Numbered from the stretch's first letter, positions 57,401-63,935 are shown. The stretch: 64,000 nt of DNA from Symbiodinium natans (GCA_905221605.1 CAJNDS010000053.1:81001-145000), one strand, 5' to 3'. The notes: generated from the letters alone by a model not told the origin. Numbers and translations: made by a program.

Positions 57401-60400
57401 CTCGGAGAAGAAAGGAGGCCGAGAACCGTCCCCTAAACCCCAAACCCCAAACCCCAAACCCTAAACCCTAAACCCTAAGCCCTAAGCCCTAAACCCTAAA
57501 CCCTAAACCCTAAACCCTAAACCCTAAACCCTAAACCTTAAACCTTAAACCTTAAACCTCCAAGTAATGACCATCCTGGCGCATCTCGAAGCCATGCCCT
57601 CAGTCCACTCTTGCCTCCTATCATGGGACTTCCCTAAACCCTAAAGCCTAAAGCCTAAAGCCTAAACCCTAAACCCTAAACCCTAAACCCTAAACCCTAA
57701 ACCCTAAACCCTCGGATCCCTAAGGTTGCACCCTTGGGTTTTGCGGACCCGTGTTAAGGGAATATACGGGCCATCCTGGGAGTGCTAGGGTTTAGGGTTT
57801 AGGGTTTAGGGTTTAGGGTTTAGGGTTTAGGGTTTAGGGTTTAGGGTGCGTGTCTTCATCCCTTGATCCTAAGGTTGGACCAGCGCGGCCTGGGCGATGT
57901 TGTCATCGCAGCCAGCGACGAGAATAGGCCGGGACGGAATTGCCAAAAGACCCTGAACCCCTAAACCCTAAACCCTTTAACCCCTTTAACCCCTTTAACC
58001 CCTTTAACCCCTTTAACCCCTTTAACCCCTTTAACCCCTTTAACCCCTTTAACCCCTTTAACCCCTTTAACCCCTTTAACCCCTTTAACCCCTTTAACCC
58101 CTTTAACCCCTTTAACCCCTTTAACCCCTTTAACCCTAAACCCCTAAACCCCTAAACCCCTAAACCCCTAAACCCCTAAACCCCTAAACCCCTAAAACCC
58201 CTAAACCCCTAACCCCTTAAACCCCTAAACCCCTAACCCCTAACCCCTAAACCCTAAACCCCTGAACCCCTGAACCCCTGAAACCCAAGCCCCAAGCCCC
58301 AAACCCCTAAACCCCTAAACCCCAAAACCCTAAAACCCCAACCCCCAAGCCCCAAACCCTAAACCCTAAACCCTAAACCCTAAACCCTAAACCCTAAACC
58401 CTAAACCCTAAACCCTAAACCCTAAACCCTAAACCCTAAACTTCAACCCCAGAGCCCTCAGCACGAAACTGCACACGGATCCGACATCAAAAGATGCCTA
58501 CACGGGGTTTTGAGCAAACCCCGACGCGTGAAAGCCTAGACTCCAGGCCCGTAATGTTTAGCGATTGAGCATCTGCCTTAAACTAAACCCCCGAACACCC
58601 TGAATCCTGACCCCGAATCCGCTATAGTTGGAGGTTCAGATGTCGGGTAATAAGTACTTTAAATCGGGTCATAAGTGAAGTTACCCATACTTCTAACCCT
58701 ACTTATAGCTACCCATGAACCTCCAAGTAGAGTTTAGGGTCTGATGTTCCTGCCAGTCAGGCCGGATCAGGCCCTTCGGACGTGGCAGGAGCTTGGCCGC
58801 GCAGACGTAGCAGGCGCGCTTAGTGTTTAGGGGAAAGGGCTGTAGGGTCTAGGGTTTAGGGTTTGACTTGATATTTCTGAGGTTTCTTTCAGGCCCGAGG
58901 CCCTTGAAACCCTAAATCCTATGCCCTACGCTGGAAACCTGTACACTCCTAAGCAATTCTCCCCAAAACCCCTAAACCGATCCCTACTTTGGTATCGCGG
59001 GTTATGGGACCCTAAACCCTAAACCCTAAACCCTAAACCCTAAACCCTAAACCCTAAACCCTAAACCCTAAACCCTAAACCCTAAACCCTAAACCCTAAA
59101 CCCTAAACCCTAAACCCCAAACCCCAAACCCTAAACCCTAATCCCTAAACCCTAAACCCAAAACCCAAAACCCTAAACCCTAAACCCTCATGCCAGCACA
59201 CTTGGTGCGCAATCCATGGCTCATGTTTCGGTGTGAAGGCCGAGAGTAAGACATTGACCTATGAAGTGGTGAGAGGGTTTAGGGTTTAGGGTTTCAAGGG
59301 GTAAGGTTTACTTGGAGGTTCATGGGTAGTTATAAGTAGGGTTATAAGTACCCTAAGTAGGCTGATACGTAGAGTTGCCATACTTATAACACTACTTACA
59401 ACTACCCATGAACCTCCAATTAGGGCTTACGGTTTTGGGGTTTTAGGGTGTAGGCTTCATGCTTTGGGGTGCGCGGAAGCAGCGCGAGACCAGCACGGGC
59501 ACTGCACCTAAGCCGGGTATAGATCCCGCAAACCCGCCCCGCCCCCTCCAAAAAATAAAGAAAAATATATATATATATGTATACATATATATGTAGATAG
59601 ATGTACATCTTTTCCAACGAGCAGTCAGTGTTGGAAGTCGCACCCCAAAGAGCCGTCTTCTTTCTCAGGCATTGCACCGAGACCCAAAGCCCTGAAGTCA
59701 GCAGCAAGTTCTAGTCCTTTCTGGGCAAGCAAACCCTAAACCCTAAACCCTAAACCCTAAACCCTAAACCCTAAACCCTAAACCCTAAACCCTAAACCCT
59801 AAACCCTAAACCCTAAACACTCAACTCCGGAACCCGAAACCCCCAGCCCTGAACCGGCCACGATACTCTGAACTCTGCAAGACCTCCCTAAGACCTCCTC
59901 CAGCCCTAAACCCTAAACCCTAAACCCTAAACCCTAAACCCTAAACCCTAAACCCTAAACCCTAAACCCTAAACCCTAAACCCTAAACCCTAAACCCTAA
60001 ACCCTAAACCCTAAACCCTAAACCCTAAAAACCCTAAACCCTAAACCCTAAACCCTAACACCCTCAGACTGGAGGTGGACCTTCGGGCAGCTACGTGGGC
60101 TGCGCGGCCCTCGGGGCCTTCGTGCTGGCGCTTTCGGGTTCAGGGTGCCCTAACCCTAAACCCTAAACCCTAAACCCTAAACCCCAAACCCTAAACCCTA
60201 AACCCTAAACCCTCAACCCTCAACCCTCAACCCTTTTAGAGGCTTAGGAGCTTTGGTGTTTTAGAGCCTGGAGGTTCTGGAGCCCTTCCTGGTCGCTTAG
60301 GGAGGTTTAGGGGATTTCGGGTTTAGGGGGTCACGGATTAGGATTTCGCGTTTAGGGTTTAGGGTTTGAGGCTTAAGGTTTAGAGTTTAGGGTTTAGGGT

Positions 60401-63400
60401 TCAGGGTTTGGGGTTTAGGGTTTAGGGTTTAGGGTTCAGGGCTGGAGGAGGTCTCAGGGAGGTCTTGCAGAGTTCAGAGTCTCGTGGCCGGTTCAGGGCT
60501 GGGGGTTTCGGGTTCCGGAGTTGAGTGTTCAGGGTTTAGGGTTTAGGGTTTAGGGTTTAGGGTTTAGGCGGTTTAGGGCTTAAGCCTCGACTTGAGCAGC
60601 CCCTAAACCTTCCCTGATCTCTCAGCCCTCCTCCCCTGCGCTCTGGACCCTGAGCCCTAAACCCTAAACCCTAAACCCTAAACCCTAAACCCTAAACCCT
60701 AAGCCCTAAACCCTAAACCCTAAACCCTAAACCCTAAACCCTAAACCCTAAACCCTAAACCCGAAACCCAAAACCCTAAACTGCCTGAGCCCGGCGTTTT
60801 TGAAACTTCCCCTGGAGGCCTAAACGTGCATGCCTACGACGGGCTGGAGCCCTGGCTCGAGGCGCCGGGACCCTAAACCCTAAAATCTAAACCCTAAACC
60901 CTAAACCCTAAACCCTAAACCCTAAACCCTAAACCCTAAACCCTAAACCCTAAGCCCTAAACCCTAAACCCTAAACCCTAAACCCTAAACCCTAAACCCT
61001 AAACCCTAAACCCTAAACCCTAAACCCTAAACCCTAAACCCTAAACCCTAAACCCTAAACCCTAAACCCTAAACCCTGAAGCCAAGTCTGGGGTTCAAGG
61101 TTTCGGGGATTTACTGCGGTTCGCAGGGCGCCTTCTCACACGTTCGGAGATTCTGCTGTGTAGTGACCGAGTTTACGGTTTGGGGTTTGGGGCTTTAGGG
61201 GGGCTTTAGGGTTTTGGACTTCGGGAGTAGGGCTCAGGATGTTCTCCCCCCAACTCCGCTGATCCCGATTACGAATTGTTTAGAACTAGTTAGTACGTTC
61301 CATGAACCTGGAAGTGGGAAGTAAGTCCCATGAACCTTGAAGTGGGAAGTAGGGCGAAGACCTTTAGCCGCTATCAGCCCTTGCTCCCAAGGGCCCGAAT
61401 TCCTGAACTCCTTACCCGAAGGTTCTGGCGGAACATGGGAGTGTGTGTGTAATGCCGTGGTTGGCATAGTTAGTCATAGTACTCCCTTATCGTCCCTACA
61501 GAATTTTACGATAATCACCCTAAAGCACCTCATTGTTTTGGCCCCCATATATGAGAGAGAGAGGGAGAGAAAGAGAGCGAGAGAGAGTGGAAGAACGCAC
61601 GAGTGAGAACCTTGAAAGCCGAGTGAACATGTCAGCAGGGTGGACCACAACATTAAAGCCCTGAACTGCCCACGCCGAAGCTCTCTAGACCCCCAAAGCC
61701 TAAACCCTAAACCCTAAACCCTAAACCCTAAACCCTAAACCCTAAACCCTAAACCCTAAACCCTAAACCCTAAACCCTAAACCCTAAACCCTAAACCCTA
61801 AACCCTAAACCTAAGGCCTAAACCCTAAACCCTAAACCCTAAAAGCCCTAAACCCTCTAACCTCTCCAAGCCCCTAAGCCCTCAAGTCCTGCCAGGAGAA
61901 ACATCGTGGCTTCCGCTCCGCCTTGCGGAGGCGTCAATCCGCTGGGCTTTCAAAGTTTAGGGTTTAGGGTTTAGGGTTTAGGGTTCCTCAACCAAAGCCC
62001 TGCAACCTGAACCCCAAAATCCCTCAACCCCCAAACCCTAAAACCCAACAGCCTAGAAACCCCGAGCCCCAAACCCCTTAGCCTCCACACCGGGTGTGTT
62101 TGGCCTGCGTTTGTAGGTGAACCCTAAAGCCTAAACCGCCTTGCCGTGGCAAAGAAGATTGACTGCAAACGCGAGGGTGATAGCCAGGGAAATCTCCTGG
62201 TTCTTAGTAGGGAATGAGGGAATTAAGGCCCGATATATACCCTTCAAGGGAGCATATAGGTATCTCATTCCCTCATTCCCTACTACGAACCAGCCAGTAC
62301 TAGTGGTGAGAATCGCCTAGTACTTTCATCAGCTCAAATGGAATACGCCGCCAAGAGGGCTACTTGCGGAGTCAGTCCTTTCGCTTTCCTCAACCTTAAG
62401 CCCTAGAATCCCTAGAACCTCAACCCTCTGAGCGTGTGTGTGTGTGTGTGTGTGTCTCTCTCTCTCTCTCTGTCAGATCTTTCTATCTACCTACCTGTCT
62501 ATCTACCTATCTCTCTATCTCTTTGTCTGTCTGTCTATCTCTCTATCTCTCTATCTCTCTATCTATCTATCTATCTGTCTTTGTGGACATCTCCCTCTCC
62601 CATGACCTACCAGTCACCCCTTCTCTTATACCCGAAAAGATAGATGCATAATTTCTGAAGCTAATTGTAGTACCGAATAGCTGGGACCCAGAGTAGGCCC
62701 TGATTGCCTTTTTTTGGGGGGAGGTTTAAGGTTCCCCGAAAAGCCCCTGTAAACCAAGAGGGCACCCTAGGTTACTCTTGCGTCTAGAGAGTGTCCGATT
62801 TTCCGGTCGCTTGTTGCCTCAAGCCCTCAATGCCTAGACTCCTCGCTCTATGGACCCTGGGGGATCAGGGTGGCCACTGTCGCTGGAGTACCTTTGTGTG
62901 CGCGGAGCCTGGCAGGCTTAGGGTTTAGGGTGGAGGGTATTACTTGGAGGTTCATGGTACTTATTAACCAGTTATCACTGTACTTATAGCTGTATTAGGG
63001 CACTTCAGGGGCTTATGGTACAGTTATAATTGGTTCAGAAGTACCATGAACGTCTAAGTAAGGTTTAGGGATTAGGGGGGAACCTCAAGCATCCAGCAGC
63101 GCGATGCAAGCAATCCCCCACTCGGCAACGTACTTACTGGGAGGCGCATCGGTTGCCATTTCTTGTACGCTTCCAGAGCATATACGCACGGACGCCCTCA
63201 CCCGAAACCCCAAACGCTCCTAAACCCTAAACCCTAAACCCTAAACCCCAAACCCTAAACCCTAGACCCTAAACCCTAAACCCTAAACCCTAAACCCTAA
63301 ACCCTAAACCCTAAACCCTAAACCCTAAACCCTAAACCCTAAACCCTAAACCCTCCCACTTATGCACTAAGGGTACATGTAGGGCTTCGGCTCAGGGTTC

Positions 63401-63935
63401 AGGGTTTAGGGTTTAGGGTGCAGGGTTGACCCTGAGGCCTGGAGACCCTAGGTTTAGGGTTTAGGGTTTAGGGTTTAGGGTTCAGAGTTTAGGGTTTAGG
63501 GTTTAGGGTCTTGGGTATCGGGTTGAGGGCGTAGGGTTCGCAAAACAGGGTTAGTTTTTCGGCTTGTTAGGGTTCAGAAGGAACCTTAGGGAAGCTTCGG
63601 GAGCCTTATGGAGCAATGGGGATAATTAGGGAATATTGGGTTACATAGCCCTTGAACCCCCTTCCCTTGAGGACCCTATACTTTATGCAGAAGCTGTCTC
63701 GGGTTTCGGGTTTTGAAGGCTTTAGGGTAGGACTTTCAATTCGCAGCCAGAGCTCGGAAGCACCGCCTTCCAAAAGCTTTGCGTAGCTATCTCCACAAAG
63801 GCCCGACACCCAACCGTAAACCTGCAAACCCGTACTCCCGTAAACCTGCAAACCCTGCAGCCAGAACCCAAGGTCTCGGAACATGGAAATGGCGATAGCT
63901 CCGGCGCCACCCTAGCGCAAGTCATCCTCGAGGAC
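45408..63935 (+). CDS. GH30-type glycoside hydrolase, endo-beta-1,6-galactanase-like (gene span, continues off the right edge)
   Basis: Plus-strand exons in order give the hallmarks of GH30 galactanase-type enzymes: YNIGGCGRP (45408), RKVRGWFAEIEGYQPLP (46213), FDWTRDEGQR (47389), NFLHLAIERGVDQVELF and ANAPM (48105), APFNEPSA with the Glu of NEP as acid/base (52821), EGCKVDVAQQ (55295), LDQRGLGDVVIAASDEN (57874), ALRTWQELGRADVA (58771), LNVHAYDGLEPW (60818) and KVSEHGNGD with the Glu of SEH as nucleophile (63861). The enzyme should hydrolyse beta-linked cell-wall or mucilage polysaccharide by a retaining mechanism. Phases agree at 46268/47389, 47425/48105 and 58813/60818. Several joins use GC donors. 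Exons between APM and APFNEP, and from NEPSA to EGC, are not settled. N-terminal exons may lie at 41.9-42.8 kb; a C-terminal beta-sandwich, if present, lies beyond the window. Confidence 0.82.
45715..45800. other. G-rich stretch and short duplication
   Basis: GGGGGGGGCGGGGG run, then GTGCGCAGAGGTGCGCAGAG. No exon seen. Confidence 0.5.
46213..46268 (+). CDS. GH30 exon, RKVRGWFAEIEGYQPLP
   Basis: Reads SRKVRGWFAEIEGYQPLP after AGCCCTGCCAG. With a GC donor (CCAG before GCGGGT) it ends in phase 1 and joins GGEFDW in frame. A GT two codons later would not. Confidence 0.78.
46274..46365 (-). repeat. TTTAGGG array
   Basis: About 12 G-strand heptamers, starting within ten bases of the exon's donor. 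Confidence 0.95.
46731..46871 (+). CDS. Coding-like frame spanning a heptamer
   Basis: After CCGAAAG reads FLGLWRPFVLPFQSVLQYAS, then YRSEFRVYAIRYGHDLFPSP and KPGHNV to TAG. TTTAGGGTTTATG lies in the middle of the frame and is read as FRVY. It lies in a GH30 intron and is unrecognised. Confidence 0.3.
46942..46965 (+). CDS. Possible micro-exon YSDYETNQ
   Basis: 24 bases between TGAGCCGCAG and GTGGGTC, both strong sites. Including it between the GH30 exons at 46213 and 47389 would break the frame, so it may be a decoy or alternative exon. Confidence 0.35.
47104..47205. mobile_element. MITE-like element, TATAGGGG family
   Basis: ATAGGGG left end and CCCCTAT right end with ATTCCCTTATGGCCCCTT inside, as at 30535-30636. 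Confidence 0.75.
47216..47362 (+). repeat. CCCTAAA array
   Basis: About 20 C-strand heptamers ahead of the FDWTRDEGQR exon. Confidence 0.95.
47389..47425 (+). CDS. GH30 exon, FDWTRDEGQR
   Basis: Reads GEFDWTRDEGQ plus AG of an Arg codon, after TGCGCCCAG and before GCCAGA (GC donor, phase 2). A competing reading runs on to a TAG at 47461, but the join to NFLHLAIE is exact. Confidence 0.8.
48105..48173 (+). CDS. GH30 exon, NFLHLAIERGVDQVELFANAPM
   Basis: Reads NFLHLAIERGVDQVELF and then ANAPM. This is the strand and loop that carries the SNSPM-like motif of GH30. The acceptor is TTGAAAAG and the donor ATGCC before GTGCGC. C-strand repeats lie on both sides. Confidence 0.83.
48401..48483 (+). 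CDS. Probable exon, family uncertain
   Basis: After GGGCTCACCAG reads NDVVRYKETRDVVFQIEYGH and then KCPRTQP, ending in G before GTAGAG. A second frame (MTLSATKRRVTSC) is open too. It could encode the GH30 segment between NAPM and NEP, but I see no family match. Confidence 0.4.
48505..48620. mobile_element. MITE-like element, GGGACC family
   Basis: AAGGAGGGACCCATGGAAGG and its inverse AACAGGGTCCCTCCTTTAG with a CCCTATATGC core. Related to 18330 and 46015. Confidence 0.5.
48895..49146 (+). repeat. Heptamer block flanked by a 22-base direct repeat
   Basis: CCTGGGAGCCGCGTTTCTTT at 48896 recurs as CCTGGGAGCCGCGTCTTTCT at 49123. Between them is only repeat: CCCTAAA, then about 12 CCTCAAG, then CCCTCAA. 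It looks like a target-site duplication around an inserted array. Confidence 0.7.
49255..49330. repeat. Dispersed repeat, CTTAGGGAGCCTTAGGG family
   Basis: Same family as 3340-3420 and 63575-63645. Confidence 0.6.
49514..49929 (+). CDS. Possible two-exon small gene with a MITE as its intron
   Basis: Exon 1 (49514-49693) opens MKPRPLPSARIPMPVAAKVV, contains DEQQQLFFWWCLSTTGRALN and ends CVCSPLR before GTGGGT. Exon 2 (49894-49929) reads GLKSCFIRQLS to TGA after GGCCTTTCGCAG; both are phase 0. Nearly all the intron is a MITE whose left end (CTAAGGGTGGGT) supplies the donor. Total 71 codons, no known domain. It lies in a GH30 intron on the same strand. The ATG start is assumed. Confidence 0.42.
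49688..49823. mobile_element. MITE-like element, ACATGGGCCC family (complete copy)
   Basis: Left end CTAAGGGTGGGTACATGGGC, right end the inverse GCCCATGTAAGTACCCTTAG, 136 bases. A second internal pair (TATGGGCCCTTAA, AAGGGGTCCCC) is present. Fragments of the family are at 10040, 29606, 38447 and 56925. Confidence 0.82.
51185..51408 (+). CDS. Coding-like Cys/His-rich exon
   Basis: After CCACGCTGCAG reads EQEADDFARSDVVTHAFGG, a Ser/Gln stretch, then ECTQTCRTCEHTSCTRSK and HIWHVCAICRDNFGAEW, ending in G before GTGAGAGG. The CxxxCxxC, HxxHxC and CxxC spacing suggests zinc binding, perhaps RING-like, but no full signature is visible. Inside a GH30 intron. Frames on the other strand are also open. 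Confidence 0.5.
51515..51760 (+). repeat. CCCTAAG array
   Basis: About 30 copies of CCCTAAG with CCCTACG, CCCTCAG and TTCAAG variants. Confidence 0.95.
51998..52096. mobile_element. MITE-like element, GGGTTGGCCTT family
   Basis: CTGGGTTGGCCTTTGGGA and its inverse TTGAAGGCCAACCCAG, with GGGTTTATCAGGGGGCGCTA inside. Partner copy at 35500. Confidence 0.7.
52285..52318 (+). CDS. Possible micro-exon
   Basis: WLGCAGTLL after ACAAGCCCGCAG and before GTGGGG. Weak content, good sites. Confidence 0.28.
52821..52881 (+). CDS. GH30 exon with the NEP acid/base motif
   Basis: Reads RSVAPFNEPSAAFRQQGSW after CCGAGGCCAG and before GTTGAG. The Glu in FNEPS is the expected general acid/base of GH30. A C-strand variant array lies upstream and G-strand repeats follow. 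Confidence 0.85.
53166..53189 (+). CDS. Possible GH30 micro-exon
   Basis: ISKAGCF after CTTCCCTTCACAG. Its phase fits the end of the NEP exon, but the family would be expected to go straight to QEGC, so it may be skipped. The donor would be GA (AG before GAGGGC). Confidence 0.3.
53557..53652. mobile_element. MITE-like element, TTGGGATGTTC family
   Basis: TTGGGATGTTCACCC and GGGGAACATCCCAA ends, with the same AGTCCTTAATCGGGACT/GAACTGTTAGTATAAG interior as 41979-42089. Confidence 0.82.
53796..53912 (+). CDS. Possible exon
   Basis: After CCTGAGCCAG reads PEAPWSLAPLPGPSWVLPTS, then ELWEAGERPRSACAIEA before GTAGGG. Pro-rich, unrecognised; other frames are partly open. Confidence 0.33.
54289..54513 (+). 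CDS. Small Cys/Lys-rich protein, single open frame
   Basis: The most gene-like uninterrupted frame in the window: 74 codons, ATG to TAA, no repeat content. It starts MVCLVKTTTCMCCEQTAYPK, continues with SKCCKKHKKQKKDAEACKRD, then an acidic and basic helix with IEFYNKQAESTDSFRKMM and ends AAQCESN. The CxCC, SKCC and H spacing suggests a small zinc knuckle followed by a coiled coil; I do not recognise the family with confidence. It could be an intact small gene or a long exon. It lies inside a GH30 intron on the same strand. Confidence 0.58.
   Translation: MVCLVKTTTCMCCEQTAYPKSKCCKKHKKQKKDAEACKRDAESQDEIEFYNKQAESTDSFRKMMLEYAAQCESN
54540..54868 (+). repeat. CCCTAAA array with CCCCAAA block
   Basis: About 45 heptamers; the middle (54722-54780) is CCCCAAA. 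Confidence 0.95.
54872..54963 (-). CDS. Minus-strand exon candidate
   Basis: On the minus strand, after CCCTAAGAG, reads WEAKWTYMGKPTAVHGPLAQ and then LSRGKPQEDER before GTTCAG. The plus strand has stops here. It is the best minus-strand exon in the window, with C-strand repeat (as seen on the minus strand) before it and G-strand repeat after it, the same order as plus-strand exons. Unrecognised. Confidence 0.5.
55028..55078 (+). CDS. Possible exon, strand undecided
   Basis: Plus reads HCREVFSKVHGKSTPKT after GTCAGCAG; minus reads MDFREDLTAMLLT from an ATG. Neither is recognised. Confidence 0.25.
55295..55349 (+). CDS. GH30 exon, EGCKVDVAQQ
   Basis: Reads EGCKVDVAQQARAAASAE after CAAATGGCAG, ending in G before GTGCAA. 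EGC and the helix after it follow NEPSA..+...Q in GH30. A C-strand array and poly-C lie upstream and a long G-strand array downstream. Confidence 0.72.
55361..55498 (-). repeat. TTTAGGG array
   Basis: About 19 perfect G-strand heptamers. Confidence 0.97.
55500..55960. repeat. Degenerate G-strand repeat
   Basis: TTTAAGGGCTTT, TTTAGGGTTTT and similar words without a fixed period. No exon seen. Confidence 0.7.
56113..56181 (+). CDS. Coding-like terminal exon
   Basis: Reads GSEETKLENGHLFDDAVIK and TSR to TGA after GAGAGACAG. It lies between GH30 exons at 55295 and 57874, so it is either an alternative end or another gene. Confidence 0.4.
   Translation, partial: GSEETKLENGHLFDDAVIKTSR
56605..56700 (+). 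CDS. Possible terminal exon
   Basis: Reads VIARLRDEPWPQIPPLHGVP and then a Pro-rich end to TAA, after CTCACATCCAG. A GT donor at 56631 would shorten it. Confidence 0.33.
   Translation: MIARLRDEPWPQIPPLHGVPGPVPERPAPSP
57335..57410 (-). CDS. Possible minus-strand terminal exon
   Basis: On the minus strand, after TTTCTTCTCCGAG, reads ASKRTTPPNSAQAPKGEPF to TAG. Unrecognised and in competition with a 112-codon frame on the same strand. Confidence 0.28.
57785..57846 (-). repeat. TTTAGGG array
   Basis: Nine G-strand heptamers just upstream of a GH30 exon, the reverse of the usual order. Confidence 0.95.
57874..57927 (+). CDS. GH30 exon, GLGDVVIAASDEN
   Basis: Reads LDQRGLGDVVIAASDEN plus AG, after TTGATCCTAAG and before GCCGGG (GC donor, phase 2). 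SDEN is a conserved strand end in galactanase-type GH30. Confidence 0.8.
   Translation, partial: VGPARPGRCCHRSQRRE
57968..58134 (+). repeat. CCCCTTTAA 9-mer array
   Basis: About 18 near-perfect copies, giving an NPF repeat ORF. It continues as CCCCTAAA and then CCCTAAA to 58440. Confidence 0.97.
58627..58729. mobile_element. MITE-like element, ACTTGGAGGTTCATGG family
   Basis: TTGGAGGTTCAGATG left end; TACCCATGAACCTCCAAGTA right end; interior TAAGTAC/CTTATAG. Confidence 0.65.
58771..58813 (+). CDS. GH30 exon, ALRTWQELGRADVA
   Basis: Reads ALRTWQELGRADVA and ends in G before GCGCGC (GC donor, phase 1), after GCCGGATCAG. The join to the next exon gives GLNVHAYDG in frame. Confidence 0.8.
59008..59190 (+). 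repeat. CCCTAAA array
   Basis: About 25 C-strand heptamers. Confidence 0.96.
59310..59420. mobile_element. MITE-like element, ACTTGGAGGTTCATGG family
   Basis: ACTTGGAGGTTCATGGGTAG and the inverse CTACCCATGAACCTCCAAT, 111 bases; interior TTATAAGTAGGG/CTTATAACACTAC. Confidence 0.85.
59728..60570. repeat. Large inverted duplication of heptamer arrays and a 94-bp unique segment
   Basis: The unique segment 59818-59909 (ACTCAACTCCGGAACCCGAA to AAGACCTCCTCCAGCCC) recurs inverted at 60438-60530 with about three differences. Each copy is flanked by C-strand arrays on the left and G-strand arrays on the right, so arms are roughly 200-330 bases around a centre of about 290 bases that includes the island at 60068. 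Confidence 0.9.
60068..60137 (+). CDS. Exon-like island in the hairpin loop
   Basis: Reads TGGGPSGSYVGCAALGAF and then VLALS, a short hydrophobic stretch, after AACACCCTCAG and ending in G before GTTCAG. It is not part of the GH30 reading and has no known family. Confidence 0.38.
60660..60780 (+). repeat. CCCTAAA array
   Basis: About 16 heptamers ahead of the NVHAYDG exon. Confidence 0.95.
60818..60868 (+). CDS. GH30 exon, LNVHAYDGLEPW
   Basis: Reads LNVHAYDGLEPWLEAP and ends in G before GACCCT, apparently a GA donor, after CCCCTGGAG. NVH.Y is the conserved strand before the nucleophile in GH30. The phase-1 start matches the previous exon. Confidence 0.8.
60875..61080 (+). repeat. CCCTAAA array
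   Basis: About 28 C-strand heptamers at the 5' side of an intron, against the usual order. Confidence 0.96.
61234..61560. mobile_element. MITE fragments and GA microsatellite
   Basis: CCATGAACCTGGAAG and CCATGAACCTTGAAG (61290-61350) are partial ends of the ACTTGGAGGTTCATGG family; 61480-61552 resembles the TATAGGGG family; AGAGAG repeat follows. Confidence 0.5.
61695..61860 (+). repeat. CCCTAAA array
   Basis: About 21 heptamers. Confidence 0.96.
61896..61954 (+). CDS. Probable exon
   Basis: Reads EKHRGFRSALRRRQSAGLS after AGTCCTGCCAG and before GTTTAG. A C-strand array lies upstream and G-strand repeat follows. It could be the helix between NVHAYDG and the nucleophile strand in GH30, but the match is not clear. 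Confidence 0.42.
62127..62176 (+). CDS. Possible exon
   Basis: LNRLAVAKKIDCKRE after CCCTAAAG, ending in G before GTGATAG. Unrecognised. Confidence 0.33.
62194..62293. mobile_element. Palindromic element
   Basis: CTGGTTCTTAGTAGGGAATG and its inverse CATTCCCTACTACGAACCAG enclose GGAAT and a TATATAC/GCATATAGG core. Single copy in the window. Confidence 0.7.
62434..62580 (+). repeat. GT, CT and CTAT microsatellites
   Basis: (GT)10, (CT)8 then mixed CTAT, CTGT and CTCT words. ORFs over it are artefacts. Confidence 0.95.
62869..62914 (+). CDS. Possible exon
   Basis: After GGGGGATCAG and before GCTTAG (GC donor). Frames read GGHCRWSTFVCAEPG or WPLSLEYLCVRGAWQ. Frame undecided. Confidence 0.3.
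62940..63062. mobile_element. MITE-like element, ACTTGGAGGTTCATGG family (complete copy)
   Basis: TTACTTGGAGGTTCATGGTA and its inverse TACCATGAACGTCTAAGTAA, 123 bases, with inner GTACTTATAG and TACAGTTATAATTGGTT words shared with 23090-23213. Confidence 0.87.
63215..63355 (+). repeat. CCCTAAA array
   Basis: About 19 heptamers. Confidence 0.95.
63861..63935 (+). CDS. GH30 exon with the SEH nucleophile motif
   Basis: Reads PEPKVSEHGNGDSSGATLAQ and then VILED, after AAACCCTGCAG, ending before GCGGGG (GC donor). The Glu of SEHG is the expected catalytic nucleophile of GH30, where SEYGDGDG.G.SLA is usual. If the GC donor is not used the frame stops five codons later at 63948. Confidence 0.8.

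Noticed and set aside
57940-58155. NPF-repeat protein
   Set aside because: Pure translation of the CCCCTTTAA array.
59420-59707. Minus-strand 95-codon ORF with an IYIYIYIF stretch
   Set aside because: The hydrophobic part is a TATA microsatellite translation.
12044-63935. The window as a misassembly of unrelated fragments
   Set aside because: Exons of two genes keep family order, strand and phase over 18-21 kb, which chance joining would not produce; local collapse of arrays is still possible.
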